Assembly: GCA_964057225.1 (NCBI GenBank)
Contig: OZ059895.1
Span: 3,658,001 to 3,722,000 of the forward strand
Direction of reading: 5' to 3'
DNA from: Auanema rhodensis
Taxonomy: Eukaryota; Nematoda; Chromadorea; Rhabditida; Rhabditidae
Length of the DNA: 64,000 nucleotides
Part shown: in pieces, positions 1 to 11,005 of the stretch
Position numbering within the stretch: position 1 is the stretch's first letter
Layout: each line of letters begins with the position of its first letter
Position numbers and translations under genes: made by a program
Notes under the pieces: generated by a model
Database searches by the model: none
What the model saw: the letters and a program-made list of their open reading frames with translations, nothing else
What the model was told of the DNA's origin: nothing

Positions 1-103
1 TACACCCATAAATTATACGCAGCACAGGTTACCCTTAAATAATGAACTGACCGACTAATCAGACATGGATCTTTCCTAGTTCTGTTGCTTGAATGGATGT
101 TTT

Positions 104-113
104 CCTACGTAGG
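104..113. repeat. Palindrome P1, CCTACGTAGG (first copy)
   Basis: A perfect 10-bp palindrome near the middle of the monomer core. It recurs in nearly every monomer of all classes. The exceptions I saw are the CTACAGAGG variant (near 15287, 25034, 28583, 30917, 33253, 48982, 51048, 53653) and single changes such as CCTATGTAGG (near 35586, 57145), CCTACATAGG (near 46733) and CCCACGTAGG (near 11749). A role as a protein-binding site is inference only. Confidence 0.85.
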
Positions 114-145
114 CTAGTAAAACATGCCCTTCAAAGCATCAGAAC

Positions 146-157
146 ATGTGATCACAT
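146..157. repeat. Palindrome P2, ATGTGATCACAT (first copy)
   Basis: A perfect 12-bp palindrome centred 43 bp from P1. Many monomers carry ATGTGACCACAT instead (first near 946), which breaks the central symmetry. The T/C difference is an old, widely shared polymorphism that usually travels with the GAACGG variant about 50 bp upstream. GTGAACAC (near 21356, 22892) and GATCAGATT (near 1246, 5963, 7375, 9978) are rarer forms. Confidence 0.8.
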
Positions 158-173
158 TCCAATATTTTTGTAT

Positions 174-190
174 CTATCTTGTAAAGATAG
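174..190. repeat. Hairpin P3, CTATCTT-GTA-AAGATAG (first copy)
   Basis: An inverted repeat with perfect 7-bp arms and a 3-base loop, immediately upstream of the point where S and long monomers diverge (GATAGTAAT). It is present in all monomer classes, with arm-breaking variants in some copies: TATTTTGTAAAG (many copies after 51.9 kb, also near 2879 and 11821), TCTCTTG (with X monomers) and TCTTGTGAAG (near 16358, 17894, 21150, 22688). Its position beside the deletion breakpoint may be relevant to how S arose. Confidence 0.82.
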
Positions 191-311
191 TAATATATCA
201 TATGTTGAACACTATGTTGGAAAGATTTTAATTCAGATTTTTTCAACTTTCACTCAGTTTGTTTTCTAAACTTTGATTAATAACCTTGATTTTTGTACAC
301 CCATAAATTAT

Positions 312-606
312 ACGCAGCACAGGTTACCCTTAAATAATGATTTGACCGACTAATCAGACATGGATCTTTCCAAGTTCTGTTGCTTGAATGGATGTTTTCC
401 TACGTAGGCTAGTAAAACATGCCCTTCAAAGCATCAGAACATGTGATCACATTCCAATTTTTTTGTATCTATCTTGTAAAGATAGTAATATATCATATGT
501 TGAACACTATGTTGGAAAGATTTTAATTCAGATTTTTTCAACTTTCACTCAGTTTGTTTTCTAAACTTTGATTAAGAACCTTGTTGTTTGTACACCCATA
601 AAATAT
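312..606 (+). repeat. Reference La monomer (295 bp long class)
   Basis: This is a typical 295-bp unit. Bases 1-200 are the core shared by all classes: ACGCAGCAC head, GGTTACCC, GACCGACTAATCAG, CATGGATCTT, the palindrome CCTACGTAGG, ATGTGATCACAT and CTATCTTGTAAAGATAG. The remainder is a T-rich 3' half with ATATATCATATG, TTTTAATTCAGATTTTTT and CAACTTTCACTCAG, closing in ACCTTGTTG or ACCTTGAGT before TACACCC. La differs from Lb by one extra base near TTTTTTCAAC and by CTTTCACTCAG in place of CTTTTAATCAG or CTTTTATTCAG. Sixty La copies were counted; they are most frequent in the first 13 kb. Confidence 0.9.
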
Positions 607-815
607 ACGCAGCACAGGTTACCCTTAAATAATGAACTGACCGTCTAATCAGACATGGATCTTCCCAAGTTCTGTTGCTTGAATGGATGTTTTCCTACGT
701 AGGCTAGTAAAACATGCCCTTCAAAGCATCAGAACATGTGATCACATTCCAATTTTTTTGTATCTATCTTGTAAAGATAGTAATAAACTTTGATTTTTGT
801 ACACCCATAAATTAT
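607..815 (+). repeat. Reference S monomer (209 bp short class)
   Basis: A 209-bp unit identical in plan to the long classes up to GATAGTAAT, then jumping straight to AAACTTTGATTTTTG and TACACCC. It lacks 85-86 bp of the 3' half. The junction is the same in all 97 S copies counted, so S is a stable class that amplified, not a set of independent deletions. The missing segment is about 22% GC against about 35% in the rest. The junction places AATAAA in every S copy (GTAATAAAC). S often alternates with long monomers and occurs in runs of three or four near the right end. Confidence 0.92.
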
Positions 816-1405
816 ACGCAGCACAGGTTACCCTTAAATAATGAACTGACCGACTAATCAGACATGGATCTTTCCAAGTTCTGTTGCTTGAACGGATGTT
901 TTCCTACGTAGGCTAGTAAAACATGCCCTTCAAAGCATCAGAACATGTGACCACATTTCTATTTTTTTGTATCTATCTTGTAAAGATAGTAATATATCAT
1001 ATGTTGAACACTATGTTGGAAAGATTTTAATTCAGATTTTTTCAACTTTCACTCAGTTTGTTTTCTAAACTTTGATTAAGAACCTTGTTGTTTGTACACC
1101 CATAAAATATACGCAGCACAGGTTACCCTTAAATAATGAACTGACCGTCTAATCAGACATGGATCTTCCCAAGTTCTGTTGCTTGAACGGATGTTTTCCT
1201 ACGTAGGCTAGTAAAACATGCCCTTCAAAGCATCAGAACATGTGATCAGATTCCAATTTTTTTGTATCTATCTTGTAAAGATAGTAATATATCATATGTT
1301 GAACACTATGTTGGAAAGATTTTAATTCAGATTTTTTCAACTTTCACTCAGTTTGTTTTCTAAACTTTGATTAAGAACCTTGTTGTTTGTACACCCATAA
1401 AATAT

Positions 1406-1711
1406 ACGCAGCACAGGTTACCCTTAAATAATGAACTGACCGTCTAATCAAACATGGATCTTACCAAGTTCTGTTGCTTGAATGGATGTTTTCCTACGTA
1501 GGCTAGTAAAACATGCCCTTCAAAGCATCAGAACATGTGATCACATTCCAATTTTTTCGTATCTCTCTTGTAAAGATAGTAATATATCATATGTTGAACA
1601 CTATGTTGGAAAGATTTTAATTCAGATTTTAATTCAGATTTTCTAACTTTTATTCAGTTTGTTTTTTAAACTTTGATTAAGAACTTTGATTTTTGTACAC
1701 CCATAAATTAT
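1406..1711 (+). repeat. Reference X monomer (306 bp, 12-bp internal duplication)
   Basis: An Lb-like unit lengthened by 12 bp because TTTTAATTCAGA is duplicated in tandem (about 1615-1640). Three more copies start at 6123, 6933 and 10139. The one at 6933 has a base change inside the duplication (TTCACATT). All four lie left of 10.5 kb and share the rare TATCTCTCTTG variant, so they descend from one event and spread by segmental duplication. Confidence 0.88.
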
Positions 1712-2057
1712 ACGCAGCACAGGTTACCCTTAAATAATGAACTGACCGACTAATCAGACATGGATCTTTCCTAGTTCTGTTGCTTGAATGAATGTTTTCC
1801 TACGTAGGCTAGTAAAACATGCCCTTCAAAGCATCAGAACATGTGATCACATTCCAATTTTTTTGTATCTATCTTGTAAAGATAGTAATATATCATATGT
1901 TGAACACTATGTTGGAAAGATTTTAATTCAGATTTTTTCAACTTTCACTCAGTTTGTTTTCTAAACTTTGATTAAGAACCTTGAGTTTTGTACACCCATA
2001 AATTATACGCAGCACAGGTTACCCTTAAATAATGAACTGACCGACTAATCAGACATC

Positions 2058-3574
2058 GATCTTCCCAAGTTCTGTTGCTTGAATGGATGTTTTCCTACGT
2101 AGGCTAGTAAAACATGCCCTTCAAAGCATCAGAACATGTGATCACATTCCAATTTTTTTGTATCTATCTTGTAAAGATAGTAATAAACTTTGATTTTTGT
2201 ACACCCATAAATTATACGCAGCACAGGTTACCCTTAAATAATGAACTGACCGACTAATCAGACATGGATCTTTCCAAGTTCTGTTGCTTGAACGGATGTT
2301 TTCCTACGTAGGCTAGTAAAACATGCCCTTCAAAGCATCAGAACATGTGACCACATTCCAATTTTTTTGTATCTATCTTGTAAAGATAGTAATATATCAT
2401 ATGTTGAACACTATGTTGGAAAGATTTTAATTCAGATTTTTTCAACTTTCACTCAGTTTGTTTTCTAAACTTTGATTAAGAACCTTGTTGTTTGTACACC
2501 CATAAAATATACGCAGCACAGGTTACCCTTAAATAATGAACTGACCGTCTAATCAGACATGGATCTTCCCAAGTTCTGTTGCTTGAATGGATGTTTTCCT
2601 ACGTAGGCTAGTAAAACATGCCCTTCAAAGCATCAGAACATGTGATCACATTCCAATTTTTTTGTATCTATCTTGTAAAGATAGTAATAAACTTTGATTT
2701 TTGTACACCCATAAATTATACGCAGCACAGGTTACCCTTAAATAATGAACTGACCGACTAATCAGACACGGATCTTTCCTAGTTCTGTTGCTTGAATGGA
2801 TGTTTTCCTACGTAGGCTAGTAAAACATGCCCTTCAAAGCATCAGAACATGTGATCACATTCCAATTTTTTTGTATCTATTTTGTAAAGATAGTAATATA
2901 TCATATGTTGAACACTATGTTGGAAAGATTTTAATTCAGATTTTCTAACTTTTATTCAGTTTGTTTTTTAAACTTTGATTAAGAACTTTGATTTTTGTAC
3001 ACCCATAAATTATACGCAGCACAGGTTACCCTTAAATAATGAACTGACCGACTAATCAGACATGGATCTTTCCTAGTTCTGTTGCTTGAATGGATGTTTT
3101 CCTACGTAGGCTAGTAAAACATGCCCTTCAAAACATCAGAACATGTGATCACATTCCAATTTTTTTGTATCTGTTTTGTAAAGATAGTAATAAACTTTGA
3201 TTTTTGTACACCCATAAATTATACGCAGCACAGGTTACCCTTAAATAATGAACTGACCGACTAATCAGACATGGATCTTTCCTAGTTCTGTTGCTTGAAT
3301 GGATGTTTTCCTACGTAGGCTAGTAAAACATGCCCTTCAAAGCATCAGAACATGTGATCACATTCCAATTTTTCTGTATCTATCTTGTAAAGATAGTAAT
3401 ATATCATATGTTGAACACTATGTTGGAAAGATTTTAATTCAGATTTTCTCAACTTTCACTCAGTTTGTTTTCTTAACTTTGATTAAGAACCTTGAGTTTT
3501 GTACACCCATAAATTATACGCAGCACAGGTTACCCTTAAATAATGAACTGACCGACTAATCAGACATGGATCTT
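2058..3574 (+). repeat. Segmental copy of about 11000-12516 (offset 8942)
   Basis: Anchors 2216, 2511, 2720, 3014, 3223 and 3518 align with 11158, 11453, 11662, 11956, 12165 and 12460. Shared rare bases include GACACGGATC (2766, 11708) and TTCAAAACATCAG (3126, 12068). A difference is TTTTCTTAAC near 3471 against TTTTCTAAAC. The copy lies on either side of the 4016-bp duplicated pair, consistent with that pair having expanded between two parts of an older unit. Confidence 0.78.
2720..3013 (+). repeat. Reference Lb monomer (294 bp long class)
   Basis: A 294-bp unit whose 3' half reads GATTTTCTAAC or GATTTTCGAAC, then TTTTATTCAG or TTTTAATCAG, then GTTTGTTTTTTAAAC, and ends AGAACTTTGATTTTTG before TACACCC. 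Its end carries the direct repeat AACTTTGATT twice at a 13-bp period, which matters for how the S class may have formed. This copy has the rare CAGACACGG change shared with the copy at 11662-11955. Sixty-five Lb copies were counted; they predominate after 13 kb. Confidence 0.88.
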
Positions 3575-6500
3575 TCCTAGTTCTGTTGCTTGAATGGATG
3601 TTTTCCTACGTAGGCTAGTAAAACATGCCCTTCAAAGCATCAGAACATGTGATCACATTCCAATATTTTTGTATCTATCTTGTAAAGATAGTAATATATC
3701 ATATGTTGAACACTATGTTGGAAAGATTTTAATTCAGATTTTTTCAACTTTCACTCAGTTTGTTTTCTAAACTTTGATTAAGAACCTTGAGTTTTGTACA
3801 CCCATAAATTATACGCAGCACAGGTTACCTTTAAATAATGAACTGACCGACTAATCAGACATGGATCTTTCCTAGTTCTGTTGCTTGAATGGATGTTTTC
3901 CTACGTAGGCTAGTAAAACATGCCCTTCAAAGCATCAGAACATGTGATCACATTCCAATTTTTTTGTATCTATCTTGTAAAGATAGTAATATATCATATG
4001 TTGAACACTATGTTGGAAAAATTTTAATTCAGATTTTCGAACTTTTATTCAGTTTGTTTTTCAAACTTTGATTAAGAACTTTGATTTTCGTACTCCCATA
4101 AATTATACGCAGCACAGGTTACCCTTAATTAATGAACTGACCGACTAATCAGACATGGATCTTTCCAAGTTCTGTTGCTTGAACGGATGTTTTCCTACGT
4201 AGGCTAGTAAAACATGCCCTTCAAAGCATCAGAACATGTGACCACATTCCAATTTTTTTGTATCTATCTTGTAAAGATAGTAATAAACTTTGATTTTTGT
4301 ACACCCATAAATTATACGCAGCACAGGTTACCCTTAAATAATGATTTGACCGACTAATCAGACATGGATCTTTCCAAGTTCTGTTGCTTGAATGGATGTT
4401 TTCCTACGTAGGCTAGTAAAACATGCCCTTCAAAGCATCAGAACATGTGATCACATTCCAATTTTTTTGTATCTATCTTGTAAAGATAGTAATATATCAT
4501 ATGTTGAACACTATGTTGGATAGATTTTAATTCAGATTTTTTCAACTTTCACTCAGTTTGTTTTCTAAACTTTGATTAAGAACCTTGTTGTTTGTACACC
4601 CATAAAATATACGCAGCACAGGTTACCCTTAAATAATGAACTGACCGTCTAATCAGACATGGATCTTCCCAAGTTCTGTTGCTTGAATGGATGTTTTCCT
4701 ACGTAGGCTAGTAAAACATGCCCTTCAAAGCATCAGAACATGTGATCACATTCCAATTTTTTTGTATCTATCTTGTAAAGATAGTAATAAACTTTGATTT
4801 TTGTACACCCATAAATTATACGCAGCACAGGTTACCCTTAAATAATGAACTGACCGACTAATCAGACATGGATCTTTCCAAGTTCTGTTGCTTGAACGGA
4901 TGTTTTCCTACGTAGGCTAGTAAAACATGCCCTTCAAAGCATCAGAACATGTGACCACATTCCAATTTTTTTGTATCTATCTTGTAAAGATAGTAATAAA
5001 CTTTGATTTTTGTACACCCATAAATTATACGCAGCACAGGTTACCCTTAAATAATGATTTGACCGACTAATCAGACATGGATCTTTCCAAGTTCTGTTGC
5101 TTGAATGGATGTTTTCCTACGTAGGCTAGTAAAACATGCCCTTCAAAGCATCAGAACATGTGATCACATTCCAATTTTTTTGTATCTATCTTGTAAAGAT
5201 AGTAATATATCATATGTTGAACACTATGTTGGAAAGATTTTAATTCAGATTTTTTCAACTTTCACTCAGTTTGTTTTCTAAACTTTGATTAAGAACCTTG
5301 TTGTTTGTACACCCATAAAATATACGCAGCACAGGTTACCCTTAAATAATGAACTGACCGTCTAATCAGACATGGATCTTCCCAAGTTCTGTTGCTTGAA
5401 TGGATGTTTTCCTACGTAGGCTAGTAAAACATGCCCTTCAAAGCATCAGAACATGTGATCACATTCCAATTTTTTTGTATCTATCTTGTAAAGATAGTAA
5501 TAAACTTTGATTTTTGTACACCCATAAATTATACGCAGCACAGGTTACCCTTAAATAATGAACTGACCGACTAATCAGACATGGATCTTTCCAAGTTCTG
5601 TTGCTTGAACGGATGTTTTCCTACGTAGGCTAGTAAAACATGCCCTTCAAAGCATCAGAACATGTGACCACATTTCTATTTTTTTGTATCTATCTTGTAA
5701 AGATAGTAATATATCATATGTTGAACACTATGTTGGAAAGATTTTAATTCAGATTTTTTCAACTTTCACTCAGTTTGTTTTCTAAACTTTGATTAAGAAC
5801 CTTGTTGTTTGTACACCCATAAAATATACGCAGCACAGGTTACCCTTAAATAATGAACTGACCGTCTAATCAGACATGGATCTTCCCAAGTTCTGTTGCT
5901 TGAACGGATGTTTTCCTACGTAGGCTAGTAAAACATGCCCTTCAAAGCATCAGAACATGTGATCAGATTCCAATTTTTTTGTATCTATCTTGTAAAGATA
6001 GTAATATATCATATGTTGAACACTATGTTGGAAAGATTTTAATTCAGATTTTTTCAACTTTCACTCAGTTTGTTTTCTAAACTTTGATTAAGAACCTTGT
6101 TGTTTGTACACCCATAAAATATACGCAGCACAGGTTACCCTTAAATAATGAACTGACCGTCTAATCAGACATGGATCTTACCAAGTTCTGTTGCTTGAAT
6201 GGATGTTTTCCTACGTAGGCTAGTAAAACATGCCCTTCAAAGCATCAGAACATGTGATCACATTCCAATTTTTTTGTATCTCTCTTGTAAAGATAGTAAT
6301 ATATCATATGTTGAACACTATGTTGGAAAGATTTTAATTCAGATTTTAATTCAGATTTTCTAACTTTTATTCAGTTTGTTTTTTAAACTTTGATTAAGAA
6401 CTTTGATTTTTGTACACCCATAAATTATACGCAGCACAGGTTACCCTTAAATAATGAACTGACCGACTAATCAGACATGGATCTTCCCAAGTTCTGTTGC

Positions 6501-6989
6501 TTGAATGGATGTTTTCCTACGTAGGCTAGTAAAACATGCCCTTCAAAGCATCAGAACATGTGATCACATTCCAATTTTTTTGTATCTATCTTGTAAAGAT
6601 AGTAATAAACTTTGATTTTTGTACACCCATAAATTATACGCAGCACAGGTTACCCTTAAATAATGAACTGACCGACTAATCAGACATGGATCTTTCCAAG
6701 TTCTGTTGCTTGAACGGATGTTTTCCTACGTAGGCTAGTAAAACATGCCCTTCAAAGCATCAGAACATGTGACCACATTCCAATTTTTTTGTATCTATCT
6801 TGTAAAGATAGTAATATATCATATGTTGAACACTATGTTGGAAAGATTTTAATTCAGATTTTTTCAACTTTCACTCAGTTTGTTTTCTAAACTTTGATTA
6901 AGAACCTTGTTGTTTGTACACCCATAAAATATACGCAGCACAGGTTACCCTTAAATAATGAACTGACCGTCTAATCAGACATGGATCTT
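3449..6989 (+). repeat. Segmental duplication, left copy (offset 4016)
   Basis: This 3.54-kb stretch recurs at 7465-11005. The left limit is set by a mismatch at 3448 against 7464 and the right limit by 6990 against 11006. Shared rarities include TTTTCTTAACTTT (3467, 7483), GGAAAAATTTT, GTTTTTCAAAC, TTTTCGTACTCCC and an X monomer. The only differences I noticed are at 3680/7696, 3830/7846 and 4521/8537, so the two copies are nearly identical and the duplication is recent relative to monomer divergence. Confidence 0.85.
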
Positions 6990-7464
6990 ACCAAGTTCTG
7001 TTGCTTGAATGGATGTTTTCCTACGTAGGCTAGTAAAACATGCCCTTCAAAGCATCAGAACATGTGATCACATTCCAATTTTTTTGTATCTCTCTTGTAA
7101 AGATAGTAATAAATCATATGTTGAACACTATGTTGGAAAGATTTTAATTCACATTTTAATTCAGATTTTCTAACTTTTATTCAGTTTGTTTTTTAAACTT
7201 TGATTAAGAACTTTGATTTTTGTACACCCATAAATTATACGCAGCACAGGTTACCCTTAAATAATGAACTGACCGTCTAATCAGACATGGATCTTCCCAA
7301 GTTCTGTTGCTTGAACGGATGTTTTCCTACGTAGGCTAGTAAAACATGCCCTTCAAAGCATCAGAACATGTGATCAGATTCCAATTTTTTTGTATCTATC
7401 TTGTAAAGATAGTAATATATCATATGTTGAACACTATGTTGGAAAGATTTTAATTCAGATTTTT

Positions 7465-10400
7465 TCAACTTTCACTCAGTTTGTTTTCTTAACTTTGATT
7501 AAGAACCTTGAGTTTTGTACACCCATAAATTATACGCAGCACAGGTTACCCTTAAATAATGAACTGACCGACTAATCAGACATGGATCTTTCCTAGTTCT
7601 GTTGCTTGAATGGATGTTTTCCTACGTAGGCTAGTAAAACATGCCCTTCAAAGCATCAGAACATGTGATCACATTCCAATATTTTTGTATCTATCGTGTA
7701 AAGATAGTAATATATCATATGTTGAACACTATGTTGGAAAGATTTTAATTCAGATTTTTTCAACTTTCACTCAGTTTGTTTTCTAAACTTTGATTAAGAA
7801 CCTTGAGTTTTGTACACCCATAAATTATACGCAGCACAGGTTACCCTTAAATAATGAACTGACCGACTAATCAGACATGGATCTTTCCTAGTTCTGTTGC
7901 TTGAATGGATGTTTTCCTACGTAGGCTAGTAAAACATGCCCTTCAAAGCATCAGAACATGTGATCACATTCCAATTTTTTTGTATCTATCTTGTAAAGAT
8001 AGTAATATATCATATGTTGAACACTATGTTGGAAAAATTTTAATTCAGATTTTCGAACTTTTATTCAGTTTGTTTTTCAAACTTTGATTAAGAACTTTGA
8101 TTTTCGTACTCCCATAAATTATACGCAGCACAGGTTACCCTTAATTAATGAACTGACCGACTAATCAGACATGGATCTTTCCAAGTTCTGTTGCTTGAAC
8201 GGATGTTTTCCTACGTAGGCTAGTAAAACATGCCCTTCAAAGCATCAGAACATGTGACCACATTCCAATTTTTTTGTATCTATCTTGTAAAGATAGTAAT
8301 AAACTTTGATTTTTGTACACCCATAAATTATACGCAGCACAGGTTACCCTTAAATAATGATTTGACCGACTAATCAGACATGGATCTTTCCAAGTTCTGT
8401 TGCTTGAATGGATGTTTTCCTACGTAGGCTAGTAAAACATGCCCTTCAAAGCATCAGAACATGTGATCACATTCCAATTTTTTTGTATCTATCTTGTAAA
8501 GATAGTAATATATCATATGTTGAACACTATGTTGGAAAGATTTTAATTCAGATTTTTTCAACTTTCACTCAGTTTGTTTTCTAAACTTTGATTAAGAACC
8601 TTGTTGTTTGTACACCCATAAAATATACGCAGCACAGGTTACCCTTAAATAATGAACTGACCGTCTAATCAGACATGGATCTTCCCAAGTTCTGTTGCTT
8701 GAATGGATGTTTTCCTACGTAGGCTAGTAAAACATGCCCTTCAAAGCATCAGAACATGTGATCACATTCCAATTTTTTTGTATCTATCTTGTAAAGATAG
8801 TAATAAACTTTGATTTTTGTACACCCATAAATTATACGCAGCACAGGTTACCCTTAAATAATGAACTGACCGACTAATCAGACATGGATCTTTCCAAGTT
8901 CTGTTGCTTGAACGGATGTTTTCCTACGTAGGCTAGTAAAACATGCCCTTCAAAGCATCAGAACATGTGACCACATTCCAATTTTTTTGTATCTATCTTG
9001 TAAAGATAGTAATAAACTTTGATTTTTGTACACCCATAAATTATACGCAGCACAGGTTACCCTTAAATAATGATTTGACCGACTAATCAGACATGGATCT
9101 TTCCAAGTTCTGTTGCTTGAATGGATGTTTTCCTACGTAGGCTAGTAAAACATGCCCTTCAAAGCATCAGAACATGTGATCACATTCCAATTTTTTTGTA
9201 TCTATCTTGTAAAGATAGTAATATATCATATGTTGAACACTATGTTGGAAAGATTTTAATTCAGATTTTTTCAACTTTCACTCAGTTTGTTTTCTAAACT
9301 TTGATTAAGAACCTTGTTGTTTGTACACCCATAAAATATACGCAGCACAGGTTACCCTTAAATAATGAACTGACCGTCTAATCAGACATGGATCTTCCCA
9401 AGTTCTGTTGCTTGAATGGATGTTTTCCTACGTAGGCTAGTAAAACATGCCCTTCAAAGCATCAGAACATGTGATCACATTCCAATTTTTTTGTATCTAT
9501 CTTGTAAAGATAGTAATAAACTTTGATTTTTGTACACCCATAAATTATACGCAGCACAGGTTACCCTTAAATAATGAACTGACCGACTAATCAGACATGG
9601 ATCTTTCCAAGTTCTGTTGCTTGAACGGATGTTTTCCTACGTAGGCTAGTAAAACATGCCCTTCAAAGCATCAGAACATGTGACCACATTTCTATTTTTT
9701 TGTATCTATCTTGTAAAGATAGTAATATATCATATGTTGAACACTATGTTGGAAAGATTTTAATTCAGATTTTTTCAACTTTCACTCAGTTTGTTTTCTA
9801 AACTTTGATTAAGAACCTTGTTGTTTGTACACCCATAAAATATACGCAGCACAGGTTACCCTTAAATAATGAACTGACCGTCTAATCAGACATGGATCTT
9901 CCCAAGTTCTGTTGCTTGAACGGATGTTTTCCTACGTAGGCTAGTAAAACATGCCCTTCAAAGCATCAGAACATGTGATCAGATTCCAATTTTTTTGTAT
10001 CTATCTTGTAAAGATAGTAATATATCATATGTTGAACACTATGTTGGAAAGATTTTAATTCAGATTTTTTCAACTTTCACTCAGTTTGTTTTCTAAACTT
10101 TGATTAAGAACCTTGTTGTTTGTACACCCATAAAATATACGCAGCACAGGTTACCCTTAAATAATGAACTGACCGTCTAATCAGACATGGATCTTACCAA
10201 GTTCTGTTGCTTGAATGGATGTTTTCCTACGTAGGCTAGTAAAACATGCCCTTCAAAGCATCAGAACATGTGATCACATTCCAATTTTTTTGTATCTCTC
10301 TTGTAAAGATAGTAATATATCATATGTTGAACACTATGTTGGAAAGATTTTAATTCAGATTTTAATTCAGATTTTCTAACTTTTATTCAGTTTGTTTTTT

Positions 10401-11005
10401 AAACTTTGATTAAGAACTTTGATTTTTGTACACCCATAAATTATACGCAGCACAGGTTACCCTTAAATAATGAACTGACCGACTAATCAGACATGGATCT
10501 TCCCAAGTTCTGTTGCTTGAATGGATGTTTTCCTACGTAGGCTAGTAAAACATGCCCTTCAAAGCATCAGAACATGTGATCACATTCCAATTTTTTTGTA
10601 TCTATCTTGTAAAGATAGTAATAAACTTTGATTTTTGTACACCCATAAATTATACGCAGCACAGGTTACCCTTAAATAATGAACTGACCGACTAATCAGA
10701 CATGGATCTTTCCAAGTTCTGTTGCTTGAACGGATGTTTTCCTACGTAGGCTAGTAAAACATGCCCTTCAAAGCATCAGAACATGTGACCACATTCCAAT
10801 TTTTTTGTATCTATCTTGTAAAGATAGTAATATATCATATGTTGAACACTATGTTGGAAAGATTTTAATTCAGATTTTTTCAACTTTCACTCAGTTTGTT
10901 TTCTAAACTTTGATTAAGAACCTTGTTGTTTGTACACCCATAAAATATACGCAGCACAGGTTACCCTTAAATAATGAACTGACCGTCTAATCAGACATGG
11001 ATCTT
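7465..11005 (+). repeat. Segmental duplication, right copy (offset 4016)
   Basis: Partner of 3449-6989 with the same monomer order. Since the shared length (about 3.54 kb) is shorter than the 4016-bp offset, about 475 bp (6990-7464) lies between the copies, including an X monomer with a mutated 12-bp duplication. The pair behaves as a HOR unit of about 4.0 kb represented twice. Confidence 0.85.

Larger units (their letters stand above)
286..1768 (+). repeat. Older segmental copy of 5003-6485 (offset 4717)
   Basis: The 1.48-kb segment shares with 5003-6485 (and with the second 4016-offset copy) the TGATTTGACC unit, the GACCACATTTCT unit, GATCAGATT and the X monomer. Limits are mismatches at 285/5002 and 1769/6486. 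Differences seen include AATCAAACATGG near 1448 and TTTTTTCGTATC near 1558. Right of 1769 the alignment resumes at offset 4422, a shift of 295 bp, so the two versions differ by exactly one La monomer. Confidence 0.78.

Noticed and set aside
29-42. Telomere-like TTACCC or CCCTTAAA
   Set aside because: It occurs once per monomer and never in tandem, so it is not a telomeric repeat.
40-62. Hammerhead ribozyme, as in some animal satellites
   Set aside because: The core CTGANGA is missing. The nearest forms are CTGACCGA on the + strand and CTGATTAG on the minus strand, and no conserved GAAA lies at a suitable place.
3299-3559. 86-codon + strand open frame and the similar 60-70 codon frames near 3889, 7390, 7905, 17780, 23928, 40989, 56183 and 63240
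   Set aside because: They are the same monomer frame read again and again. The start depends on GAATGG and is lost in every GAACGG copy. They end wherever S, La, Lb or M sequence gives the first stop. No known domain is recognisable, nothing suggests expression, and no frame persists across monomers.
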